From: an uncultured Lachnospiraceae bacterium
GTDB lineage: Bacteria; Bacillota; Clostridia; Lachnospirales; Lachnospiraceae
Reading direction: 5' to 3'
DNA: 6,654 nucleotides
Assembly (NCBI GenBank): GCA_910588895.1
Contig: CAJUSS010000166.1
Span: forward strand, 242 to 6,895
Position 1 is the stretch's first letter, and every line of letters starts with the position of its first letter. The notes below the pieces were generated by a model. That model was not told the origin of the DNA. It worked only from the letters and a program-made list of their open reading frames with translations, and did no database searches. The position numbers were made by a program, and so were the translations under genes. This document shows positions 1 through 6,035 of the stretch, piece after piece.

Positions 1-1106
1 TGACAGGAAGGAAAACGGAAATCTGCCGTAGGGCCTCCCACATCGTGGATGTAGCCCTTAAAATCCTCTTCCCTGGTCAAGAGCGCCGCTTCCTCCACCA
101 GGGAGTCGTGGCTCCTGGCCTGGATGATCCTCCCCTGGTGAAAGGTCAGCGCACAAAAGCTGCAGGCGCCGAAACATCCCCGGCTGCTGATCAGGCTGAA
201 CCGGATCTCCCGGATCGCCGGCACGCCGCCCGCCTCCTCATAGGAGGGGTGGTAGGTCCGCGTATAAGGAAGACCATATACGTCATCCATCTCCTGCTCC
301 GTCAAAGGTTTAGCGGGCGGATTCTGGATGATATATAGGTTATCCCCATAAGGCTCGATCGATCGCTTTCCGGAAAAAGGATCCGTGTTGCAGTATTGGA
401 TGTAAAAGCTTTTGGCATATTCCGTTTTATCGGCCTTCAGGGTGTCAAAGGAAGGCAGGAGGATGCCGTCGTAGACCTGGTCCGGGCTCTTGGCCTTATA
501 TACAGTCCCGTCGATAAAGGTGATATCCGACACGGCGATGCCGCTATCCAAAGCCTCTGCGATCTCCAGGATCGACCGCTCTCCCATCCCGTAGGAGATC
601 AGGTCCGCCTGGGAATCCAAAAGGACCGAGCGTTTCAGCCGATCGGACCAGTAATCATAGTGGGCCAGTCTGCGTAGGCTGGCTTCGATCCCGCCAAGGA
701 TGATCGGAGTCTTTTTAAAGGTGCGCCGGATCAGGTTCCCATATACCACCACCGCGTAGTCCGGCCGCTTCCCCATCGCCCCGCCCGGGGTATAGCTGTC
801 CTCCCGGCGGCGTTTTTTGGAGACCGTATAGTGATTGACCATGGAATCCATATTTCCGGCGGAGACCAGAAAGCCCAGTCTGGGCTCTCCTAATATGGCG
901 ATGCTCCCGTCCTGGGTCCAGTCCGGCTGGGAGATGATCCCTACCCGATAGCCGTGGGCTTCCAAAAGTCGGCTGATGATGGCTGTGCCAAAGGAAGGAT
1001 GGTCCACATAAGCATCGCCGGTGATATATACAAAGTCACACTGCTCCCACCCTCGCGCCTCCATATCTGCTCTGCTGACCGGCAAAAGCTCCCTTCCCTT
1101 TTCCAT
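1..1106 (-). CDS. ygiQ: YgiQ family radical SAM protein (UPF0313), N-terminal 368 residues, 3' end cut by window
   Basis: The reading frame is open from an ATG at 1106 to the window edge. It gives 368 residues of a family that is usually about 600-700 long, so the C-terminus is missing. The start is supported by a GGGAGGAG ribosome binding site about 8 bases upstream. Residues 26-40 (VYITGDAYVDHPSFG) are the conserved YgiQ N-terminus. Residues near 120-190 contain the ILGGIEASLRR and YGMGER segments. The radical SAM [4Fe-4S] motif C-x3-C-x2-C is complete at Cys311, Cys315 and Cys318 (RGCFGACSFC). The IHDVGGPTADF segment just before the cut is also typical. From family knowledge it binds an iron-sulfur cluster and S-adenosylmethionine in the cytosol; its substrate is not established. 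It lies 47 bases after the HAD gene and is probably the third gene of the rsuA-HAD-ygiQ unit. Family assignment is firm; function is unknown. Confidence 0.95.
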   Translation of the reverse strand, partial: MEKGRELLPVSRADMEARGWEQCDFVYITGDAYVDHPSFGTAIISRLLEAHGYRVGIISQPDWTQDGSIAILGEPRLGFLVSAGNMDSMVNHYTVSKKRRREDSYTPGGAMGKRPDYAVVVYGNLIRRTFKKTPIILGGIEASLRRLAHYDYWSDRLKRSVLLDSQADLISYGMGERSILEIAEALDSGIAVSDITFIDGTVYKAKSPDQVYDGILLPSFDTLKADKTEYAKSFYIQYCNTDPFSGKRSIEPYGDNLYIIQNPPAKPLTEQEMDDVYGLPYTRTYHPSYEEAGGVPAIREIRFSLISSRGCFGACSFCALTFHQGRIIQARSHDSLVEEAALLTREEDFKGYIHDVGGPTADFRFPSC

Positions 1107-1153
1107 ATTCCCGGCTCCTCCCTTCCCCAAGCTCCGTCCGCCCGGCAAAGGGC

Positions 1154-1849
1154 TCAGACCGCTGCCTCCTCATCCTCTGCCACATCGATACCGGCAAAAA
1201 GCTCCTCATAGTCTTGTATAAAATAGTCGGCCAGCGCCTCTTTTTCAGACCGGATCTCCCGGGAAAAACGATCCTCCACCGCCACCACGGTCATCCCGGC
1301 CGCCTTCCCGGCCAAGATCCCTGCAGGGACGTCCTCAAAAGCCAGGCAGCAGGCCGGGTCTGCATGGAGTTTCCTTGCAGTCTTCAGATAGACATCCGGG
1401 GCCGGCTTTCCCATGGCCACCTCGCAGCCGGTGGTGATGTGGGCAAAATAGTCCTGGATCTTCAGCGCCCCAAGAACGGTGTCCACGATCTGCCTGGAAT
1501 TGCTGGTGGCGATCCCCATCGGGAGCCCCAGCCCCTTGACATACGCCAGAAAAGTCCGTACACCCGGTTTCAACGGGACCTGGGTCCGATATTTTTCGAT
1601 GGACATATCCGTCCAGTCCGCCTTGATCTCCTCTATGGAAAGGGGCAGCTGAAAACGATCCCGGAAATAGCCGGCGGTCTCGGTAAAGCTCATCCCTTCG
1701 ATGGCCCTTGAAAGCCCTGGAGGGCAGGCAAGGCCGAAACGCCCCAGATATTCGATATCGATAGCCCGCCACATCCACATAGAATCCACTAATGTCCCGT
1801 CTAAGTCAAAGATCACCGCCTGTTTTTGCTCCAGCAGCCTGTCGATCAT
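1154..1849 (-). CDS. HAD superfamily hydrolase, subfamily IA (beta-phosphoglucomutase-like or sugar-phosphate phosphatase)
   Basis: This 231-residue protein has the four HAD motifs. Motif I is FDLDGTLVDS with nucleophile Asp15 and acid/base Asp17. Motif II is the ATSNS segment (Thr115/Ser116). Motif III is Lys148 in GKPAPDVY. Motif IV is Glu172-Asp173 in FEDVPAGILAGKAAGM. A helical cap of the C1 type sits between motifs I and II (about residues 24-95), which places it in the group with beta-phosphoglucomutases and small phosphatases. Length is normal for that group. Known family chemistry is phosphoryl transfer through an aspartyl-phosphate with Mg2+; the actual substrate cannot be read from the sequence. 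The ATG at 1849 shares four bases (ATGA) with the rsuA stop and has AAGGAGG six bases upstream, so translation is probably coupled. The acidic C-terminal tail (DVAEDEEAAV) is not part of the fold. Confidence 0.93.
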   Translation of the reverse strand: MIDRLLEQKQAVIFDLDGTLVDSMWMWRAIDIEYLGRFGLACPPGLSRAIEGMSFTETAGYFRDRFQLPLSIEEIKADWTDMSIEKYRTQVPLKPGVRTFLAYVKGLGLPMGIATSNSRQIVDTVLGALKIQDYFAHITTGCEVAMGKPAPDVYLKTARKLHADPACCLAFEDVPAGILAGKAAGMTVVAVEDRFSREIRSEKEALADYFIQDYEELFAGIDVAEDEEAAV

Positions 1850-2655
1850 CCTCTCTCCCTCCTTAAGTCCGGTCTCTTTGCGCCCTCCTCTGTCCGCTCC
1901 TCCTTGCCGGCAAAAACCGCGCCGGAAGGTCCTTTTGCGGTCCCCGCCGCTTTCAGCATCCCGATCTCTGCTGGGGTCAATGGCCGATACTGTCCGGGAG
2001 CCAGCCCCTCATCCAGCGCCAAGGGCCCCATAGATATCCGTTTCAGATAGACCACCCGGCAGCCCAGCGCCTCAAACATCCGCTTTACCTGATGGAACTT
2101 CCCTTCATGTATCGTAAGGAGGACATCTGTCATCCCGTCAGCGCCTTCTCTTTGGATCGAAAGCTCTGCAGGCAGCGTCCTGGTCCCGTCCTCCAAGGTC
2201 AGGCCGGCCGCCAGCTGTTTTTGATGGTCTTCCGGGAGCCTTCCCTCTATAGTGACAAAGTATACTTTATCCACATGTTTTCTGGGCGACAGCAGCTGGT
2301 GGGCCAGATCCCCGTCATTGGTGAGCAAAAGAAGGCCCTCTGTGTCGATATCCAGCCGCCCCACCGGAAAAAGGTCCTTCCGGTCTGCATCCCGGATCAG
2401 GCCGGTCACTGTAGGATAACGGTCATCGGTCCGGGCCGAGACCACGCCTTGGGGTTTATTTAAAAGGTAATAGCTCCATCGTGTATAGGCTACCTGGCGG
2501 CCATCTACCAAGATCTTGTCCACAGCCGGGTCTACCTTTCGGTCGGTCTTTTTTTCCACCTGACCATTGACCGATACCCGTCCCTTTTTGGCCAACTCCT
2601 TGATCTGGGTCCTGGTGCCGCCCCCCATCTCCCCGAGCAAACGGTCCAAACGCAT
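1846..2655 (-). CDS. rsuA: 16S rRNA pseudouridine synthase, RsuA type
   Basis: The 269-residue product has an N-terminal S4 RNA-binding domain (about residues 1-48, MRLDRLLGEM through KKGRVSVNG). The catalytic pseudouridine synthase domain follows, with nucleophile Asp102 in GRLDIDTEGLLLLTNDG. The C-terminal motif EGKFHQVKRMFEALG (about 184-198) is the RsuA form; RluB/RluE/RluF-type enzymes usually have an N-R-Q variant. By homology it makes pseudouridine in the small-subunit rRNA (U516 in E. coli numbering). Residues 240-269 form a charged tail, probably disordered. I chose ATG 2655 over the in-frame GTG at 2673. The protein family begins at MRLD, and the GTG is embedded in the AGGAGGTGGAG purine run, leaving no room for a ribosome binding site. 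It is the first gene after a clear promoter (2740-2712) and overlaps the HAD gene by ATGA. Confidence 0.94.
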   Translation of the reverse strand: MRLDRLLGEMGGGTRTQIKELAKKGRVSVNGQVEKKTDRKVDPAVDKILVDGRQVAYTRWSYYLLNKPQGVVSARTDDRYPTVTGLIRDADRKDLFPVGRLDIDTEGLLLLTNDGDLAHQLLSPRKHVDKVYFVTIEGRLPEDHQKQLAAGLTLEDGTRTLPAELSIQREGADGMTDVLLTIHEGKFHQVKRMFEALGCRVVYLKRISMGPLALDEGLAPGQYRPLTPAEIGMLKAAGTAKGPSGAVFAGKEERTEEGAKRPDLRRERG

Positions 2656-2711
2656 CTGTGCCACTCTCTCCACCTCCTCTGCGGATCGGGGGTAAAAAAC
2701 AACATGCTCCT

Positions 2712-2740
2712 ATGATAGCACAGATCAGAAGGGAATACAA
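2712..2740 (-). promoter_or_regulatory. Sigma-A-type promoter for rsuA-HAD-ygiQ
   Basis: On the minus strand a -35 box TTGTAT (2740-2735) and a -10 box TATCAT (2717-2712) are separated by exactly 17 bases. A TG two bases before the -10 (TGC at 2720-2718) makes it an extended -10. Transcription would start near 2705, giving a leader of about 50 bases to the ATG at 2655. It lies between the upstream terminator and rsuA, where a promoter is expected. Confidence 0.75.
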
Positions 2741-2780
2741 TGATCCGTGCGCGATCGCTGTATGGTTTCGTCGTCTGTGC

Positions 2781-2811
2781 AAAAAGGCGGCCCAGTCTCC
2801 TGAGCCGTCTT
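2781..2811 (-). terminator. Rho-independent terminator after hemerythrin gene
   Basis: Read on the minus strand, an 11-base-pair stem (2811-2801 with 2794-2784) encloses a 6-base loop GGAGAC. The stem has one A/C mismatch and one G-U pair. It is followed directly by a run of five T (2785-2781). It lies 39 bases past the hemerythrin stop codon and separates that unit from the rsuA promoter. Confidence 0.85.
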
Positions 2812-2849
2812 CATAGGTCCGATGCCTTTTTCTCATACGCTGTCTTGAT

Positions 2850-3251
2850 CTATGCCTGGTTTAAAAATGCTCCCAGCTTTTTGTCCTCTGTGGTGATATG
2901 GGTGACCAATAGGCCGATATGTCCGTTCAGCTTTGCTAATTCTGCAATGCCTGGGCCAGTTGCGGATATCTGGGATGTGATCTCTTTCAGCTTCTTTTTA
3001 TATTGTTCATGGAAGGCTCTGTGAGCTGCCAGGCCAGGGTAACTGCTTTTTTGCTGCAGCTGTTCCTCATGAGAAAAGTGCCGCTGCACATAGTCATTTA
3101 AAAACCGTATGGTATCATCCATGTAGGTCCGTCCCTTGCCTGCGCTGCAGGCATCCAGCAGCTTGTTCACTGCCTGGAACAATTCCCGGTGTTCTTTGTC
3201 GATGACCGCGTTCCCGGTCTCCAGCTTTTTTGTAAATTCATATCTGCTCAT
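2850..3251 (-). CDS. Bacteriohemerythrin (di-iron oxygen-binding protein)
   Basis: A single-domain hemerythrin of 133 residues, the normal size. All seven di-iron ligands can be placed: His21 (IDKEH), His58 and Glu62 (HFSHEE), His77 and His81 (HRAFH), His118 and Asp123 (HITTED). Spacings between ligands match the family (4, 15, 4 and 5 residues in the last five steps). No signal peptide or membrane segment is seen, so it should be cytosolic. Family members bind O2 reversibly at a non-haem di-iron site; in anaerobes, roles in oxygen delivery, sensing or scavenging have been proposed. The start at 3251 has only a modest GGAG about 10 bases upstream. The gene lies 87 bases after the DUF134-NifX gene and is closed by the terminator at 2811-2781, so the two may be co-transcribed. 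A weak promoter of its own is possible at 3342-3313. Confidence 0.96.
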   Translation of the reverse strand: MSRYEFTKKLETGNAVIDKEHRELFQAVNKLLDACSAGKGRTYMDDTIRFLNDYVQRHFSHEEQLQQKSSYPGLAAHRAFHEQYKKKLKEITSQISATGPGIAELAKLNGHIGLLVTHITTEDKKLGAFLNQA

Positions 3252-3312
3252 CGATGACTGTCTCCACTTTCTTTCCGCGATATCCCGCTTTTTCTATCTT
3301 CAAAACCATAAA

Positions 3313-3342
3313 ATGCTAAAACGATCTGGACCGAAAGATCAA
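3313..3342 (-). promoter_or_regulatory. Weak candidate promoter for hemerythrin gene
   Basis: The minus strand has TTGATC (3342-3337) and TAGCAT (3318-3313), 18 bases apart. Each matches four of six consensus positions, and the -35 overlaps the stop codon of the gene before. The match is poor enough to have arisen by chance. If it is not used, hemerythrin depends on read-through from the promoter at 4174-4146. Confidence 0.25.
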
Positions 3343-4112
3343 TGGCAGCTGCCGCCATTGCCTCCGCAGCTATGTCCTTCTCCATGATGATGGCCTTCTT
3401 TATGGTGGTCACAATGGACGTTTGGATCATAGGAAAGCCTTCCTGCAAGGAATGCCTCTACCGCCTCGTCCGCACGTCCGGATACGCCGCCGTAAAGCCG
3501 GATCTTTGCATCTGCCAGAGCCGCCTGCGCTCCGGCGCCGATCCCGCCGCAGATCAAAAGATCCACCTTCATGCCGGAGAGCAGTCCGGCCAGAGCGCCG
3601 TGGCCGCTCCCCTCTGTGCTCACCACCTGCGCATCCACGACCTTCCCGTCTTCGACCTCATAGACTTTAAAGTGCTCTGTATGCCCAAAATGTGGGAATA
3701 CGTCTCCGTTTTCGTAAGTAACTGCGATCTTCATTCTCTCTACCTCCGTTCTTGTCATAGCTTGCTCCTCTGCCTGTTCGTCGGTCCTTATGCATCTCAT
3801 CCCGCAGCAGTTTTCTGCCGGACCATTACAGAGCGCATAGTTCCCGCCGGAAATGCACAGTGTCTTTCCGTTGACGATGCAGTCTGCGATCTTCATCCGC
3901 GCACGCTCGTACATCTCTGTGATCGTAGTGCGGGAGACCCCCATCTGCCGGGCACATTGCGCATGGGTCCTTCCCTCGCGGTCGATCAGGCGGACCGCCT
4001 CAAATTCATCTATGGTCAGCAGGACTTGCTCGGTCTCTCCTGTGCCGCAGGGGGCGAAACGACCATATCTTGGCTCAAAACAGATCCTCCTGCATCGGGT
4101 CGGTCTTGCCAT
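3339..4112 (-). CDS. DUF134 (UPF0251) helix-turn-helix domain fused to NifX/NifB-type iron-molybdenum cluster-binding domain
   Basis: The 257-residue product has two parts. Residues 1-107 are a DUF134/UPF0251 domain: MARPTRCRRI start, the LTIDEFEAVRLID segment (31-44), a helix-turn-helix near 48-75 (AQCARQMGVSRTTITEMYERA), then a cysteine cluster (Cys78, 86, 95, 102, 103, 107). Residues 127-232 are a NifX-like domain (MKIAVTYENGDVFPHFGHTEHF, then VDLLICGGIGAGAQAAL). Residues 233-257 form a tail with eight His and three Cys. The NifX family binds Fe-S or Fe-Mo clusters; DUF134 proteins are thought to be DNA-binding partners, so metal- or redox-responsive regulation is an inference. ATG 4112 is chosen because GGAGG lies 6 bases upstream, the family starts here, and a promoter lies at 4174-4146. 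The frame stays open upstream to ATG 4277, but that part is pseudogene. An internal ribosome binding site precedes Met127. Confidence 0.9.
   Translation of the reverse strand: MARPTRCRRICFEPRYGRFAPCGTGETEQVLLTIDEFEAVRLIDREGRTHAQCARQMGVSRTTITEMYERARMKIADCIVNGKTLCISGGNYALCNGPAENCCGMRCIRTDEQAEEQAMTRTEVERMKIAVTYENGDVFPHFGHTEHFKVYEVEDGKVVDAQVVSTEGSGHGALAGLLSGMKVDLLICGGIGAGAQAALADAKIRLYGGVSGRADEAVEAFLAGRLSYDPNVHCDHHKEGHHHGEGHSCGGNGGSCH
3732..3747 (-). promoter_or_regulatory. Internal Shine-Dalgarno and ATG before the NifX domain
   Basis: Within the fusion gene the minus strand reads GGAGGT (3747-3742), then seven bases, then ATG (3734-3732, Met127). Spacing and sequence are as good as for any start in this window. 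Initiation here would give a separate NifX-like protein of 131 residues (3734-3339). It may also be a relic of two formerly separate genes. Use of the site is inferred. Confidence 0.5.
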
Positions 4113-4145
4113 GCAGCACCTCCATTTCCGACATATGACGAGAAT

Positions 4146-4174
4146 AGTATAACCAAAGACCGTGAAAAAAGCAA
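4146..4174 (-). promoter_or_regulatory. Sigma-A-type promoter for the DUF134-NifX gene
   Basis: On the minus strand TTGCTT (4174-4169) and TATACT (4151-4146) are 17 bases apart. The -10 matches five of six consensus positions; the -35 only three. The start point would fall near 4139, giving a leader of about 27 bases to ATG 4112. The site lies immediately past the last recognisable part of the hydrolase pseudogene. Confidence 0.65.
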
Positions 4175-4181
4175 GCCATTG

Positions 4182-4401
4182 TCTTATGTCCAGACCGATA
4201 TATCTTTTTGGACCATGGTAGAATAGGTCAAACGCATAACGGCTAAGATAGACCGGCGCCATGGTCATAATGCCCATGAGAAAGGACGGCTATATCCGCC
4301 GCCAGATCGATCCCCAGCTTTTTCGCATTTTCTGCAAAAAGCTCCCCTTGGCCCATATCGAACAGGATCTTGTTGTTGTCGACTAATACTGTGACCTGCA
4401 T
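4182..4401 (-). pseudogene. Remnant of metallo-beta-lactamase-fold hydrolase (DHPS-like family), deleted and frameshifted
   Basis: From ATG 4401, with AGGAGG seven bases upstream, a frame of only 52 codons reads MQVTVLVDNN, KILFDMGQGELFAENAEKLG and then LSHGHYDHG, ending at TAG 4245-4243. This is the N-terminus and the H-x-H-x-D-H zinc motif of metallo-beta-lactamase hydrolases of the dihydropteroate synthase-like group. The next recognisable piece (APVYLSRYAF, then GPKRYIGLD; 4259 to about 4188) is in another frame. By comparison with the family as I know it, some residues are missing after VDN, one near LAADIAV, and about a dozen between YDHG and APVY; the last loss shifts the frame. Everything after the IGLD segment, including later zinc ligands, is absent. 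Three separate losses argue for a decaying gene rather than programmed frameshifting. It follows rsmF by 70 bases and was probably once co-transcribed with it. Confidence 0.85.
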
Positions 4402-4430
4402 CGGTCCACCTCCTGCACTTTTTTGGGATC

Positions 4431-4455
4431 GGGGCTGCCCTTTCGGGTCGGCCCC
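4431..4455. repeat. GC-rich hairpin between rsmF and the hydrolase remnant
   Basis: GGGGC (4431-4435) pairs with GCCCC (4451-4455), and inside it CCC (4438-4440) pairs with GGG (4445-4447) around a four-base loop (GAAA on the minus strand). It begins 17 bases past the rsmF stop. On the minus strand it is followed by GATCCCAAAAAA, not by T residues, so it is not a standard rho-independent terminator. It could stall or protect the rsmF transcript end; this is a guess. Confidence 0.5.
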
Positions 4456-4471
4456 AGGGCCAGGGCAAAGG

Positions 4472-6013
4472 CTACAGATACCGCCAGCCCGGATAATATT
4501 TGTTTTTTAAGGCCCCGCCGCTCAGCTTCGCCCAGCCTAAGGGAAAATCATCCAGGCAGATCAGACGCCAGCCTGTCGGTTTTCCGCCCTGCTCCTTGTC
4601 CTCTGTTTTTCCCGATCCCCTCATCTCCTCTTCTCCATAGCAGATCGTCTCTCCCTTTAGATAGCGGATCACCCGTTCATCCTCGTGGGAAAACCGGATA
4701 GCACAGGCAAGCTCTTCCGGTCTTAAGGTCATAGCCAGCGCCTGGCTGGGTTCAAACCGCTCTTTTTTCAGGCAGCCTAAGTAAAGGCCGGTGCGGAGAT
4801 AGCGCAACTTTGCCTCCTTGGGGAAACCTTCCGGCAGATAGAAAAGCTTATCCTGGACCTGTCGGATCTTTTCCGGCTGCAGTTTTACTAAGCGGTCTGC
4901 GTACAGATCCTTTAGGAACGCGGCAAGGCCTGACGGGACCCTCTCCCTTTTAGGAGACGGCTCTGCTGCTATCGTCCCGCGCCTCCCTTTGCCCTTAGAT
5001 GTATGTCCCTTCTCAAAGAAAGCATCTTCTTCTCCCGCATCTCCCACAAGCTGCTTTTTATGGAACAGTGCCAGAAAATGCCCCTCCCCCTTGATCTTAT
5101 GGGGGAAAAGACGCAGGACGCCGGACAGACCGAAGCCATCAGATGCTCCCGGGAAAAGCTCCAGCGGGACCAGTTCCATCGCAGGGAAACGCTCTAAAAG
5201 CCATACCACGTTCTCCTCATCTTCTTTTTTAGAAAATGTGCAGGTGGAATAGAGCAGATATCCTCCGGGTTTTAACAGCCTGACCGCCTGGCACAGGATA
5301 TCCTGTTGGATCGGCGCATAATAGGCCGGGCCTCGTTCTGTCCAGTCTTTGATCATATCCGGCTCTCTGCGGAACATCCCTTCCCCGGAGCATGGCGCAT
5401 CCACCAGGATCTTATCAAAAAAGCCCGGCAGAGCCTTTGCCAGCTTCCCGGGGCTTTCGCTGGTGACGCAAATGTTCGCGATCCCGAAAAGCTCCAGGTT
5501 CTTTAAAAGCGCTTTGGCCCGAGAATTGCTGATGTCATTGGCAAAGAGGATCCCCTTTCCCTTCAGCCGTGCGCCCAGTTCAGTGGCTTTTCCGCCAGGA
5601 GCCGCACACAGATCCAGGACCATATCTCCCGGAGCCACCGGAAGGCGGCTGGCCGGGGTCATGGCGCTGGGCTCCTGGAGATAATAAAGGCCTGCATAGT
5701 AGTAAGGATCCTTTGCAGCCGCCCAGTCCGGGTCATAGTAAGCCCCGTTCAAGATCCATGGGACCGGGGCCAAAAGCCTGGGCCCATGTTTTCGTGCGCC
5801 CCCCGCCCCTGCTCCACAGCCCGGTCCACAACCATCTTCTAAACGCGCGCCGTCTAAGCGTGAGGCGAGCTGTGCCAGGGAGATCTTTCCTGTGTTCACG
5901 CGCAGCCCTCTGTTCCATGGCTGGGAGAATGAAGCCAGATATGCCGGATATCCCTCTCCCAGCAGCTCTTCCATGTTTGCTAAAAATGTGGCCCATCGGC
6001 GGTCTTCTTCCAT
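4472..6013 (-). CDS. rsmF: rRNA (cytosine-5-)-methyltransferase, RsmF/YebU type of the NOL1/NOP2/Sun family
   Basis: The 513-residue enzyme has the RsmF layout. The N-terminal RNA-binding part is at about 1-90 (QPWNRGLRVNT, then VPWILNGAYY). The Rossmann methyltransferase domain is at about 105-318: SAM motif LDLCAAPGGKATEL (133-146), VDAPCSGEGMFRR with Cys208, and STCTFSKKEDEENV with Cys258. The two cysteines are the release and nucleophile residues of the family. A charged linker (about 318-360) leads to the C-terminal RsmF domain ending LGWAKLSGGALKNKYYPGWRYL. Homologues make m5C in 16S rRNA (positions 1400, 1404 or 1407 depending on species); the exact target is not readable here. ATG 6013 is chosen because AAAGGGGAG lies five bases upstream and the family starts near it; in-frame ATGs at 6043, 6082 and 6085 are less likely. 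Residues 61-78 are an odd Gly/Cys/Ala-rich insertion. Confidence 0.94.
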   Translation of the reverse strand: MEEDRRWATFLANMEELLGEGYPAYLASFSQPWNRGLRVNTGKISLAQLASRLDGARLEDGCGPGCGAGAGGARKHGPRLLAPVPWILNGAYYDPDWAAAKDPYYYAGLYYLQEPSAMTPASRLPVAPGDMVLDLCAAPGGKATELGARLKGKGILFANDISNSRAKALLKNLELFGIANICVTSESPGKLAKALPGFFDKILVDAPCSGEGMFRREPDMIKDWTERGPAYYAPIQQDILCQAVRLLKPGGYLLYSTCTFSKKEDEENVVWLLERFPAMELVPLELFPGASDGFGLSGVLRLFPHKIKGEGHFLALFHKKQLVGDAGEEDAFFEKGHTSKGKGRRGTIAAEPSPKRERVPSGLAAFLKDLYADRLVKLQPEKIRQVQDKLFYLPEGFPKEAKLRYLRTGLYLGCLKKERFEPSQALAMTLRPEELACAIRFSHEDERVIRYLKGETICYGEEEMRGSGKTEDKEQGGKPTGWRLICLDDFPLGWAKLSGGALKNKYYPGWRYL

Positions 6014-6035
6014 GTATGCTCCCCTTTCTTTCCTC

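Noticed and set aside
1214..1711. Plus-strand open frame of 165 codons
   Set aside because: Lies wholly antisense to the HAD gene, which has all four motifs and a strong start; the plus-strand product shows no recognisable motif.
2656..2673. GTG at 2673 as the rsuA start
   Set aside because: The GTG lies inside the purine run that would serve as ribosome binding site, and the family begins at the downstream ATG (MRLD).
2456..2836. Minus-strand frame of 126 codons over the rsuA start
   Set aside because: It runs through the terminator, the promoter and the rsuA S4 domain in another frame; its hydrophobic stretch is translated promoter and leader DNA.
3344..3353. Palindrome GGCAGCTGCC at the end of the DUF134-NifX gene as a terminator
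   Set aside because: It encodes the last residues of the protein and is not followed by a T run on the minus strand.
3248..3448. Minus-strand frame of 66 codons ending in ATGA with the hemerythrin start
   Set aside because: Its first half overlaps the end of the DUF134-NifX gene in another frame, and its residues resemble nothing known. The ATGA overlap looks accidental.
3342..4226. Long plus-strand open frame of 294 codons
   Set aside because: It is antisense to the DUF134-NifX gene and the hydrolase remnant, resembles no family I know, and has no ribosome binding site at its start.
4182..4401. Programmed frameshift producing an intact hydrolase
   Set aside because: About a dozen residues appear missing at the frame change, other losses lie upstream, and the C-terminal half is absent, so a shift could not restore the protein.
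4399..4410. Identical 12-base sequence also present at 6083-6094 (GGTGGACCGATG on the minus strand)
   Set aside because: One shared 12-mer is expected by chance in a window of this size, and the flanks differ, so it is not treated as a repeat or deletion scar.
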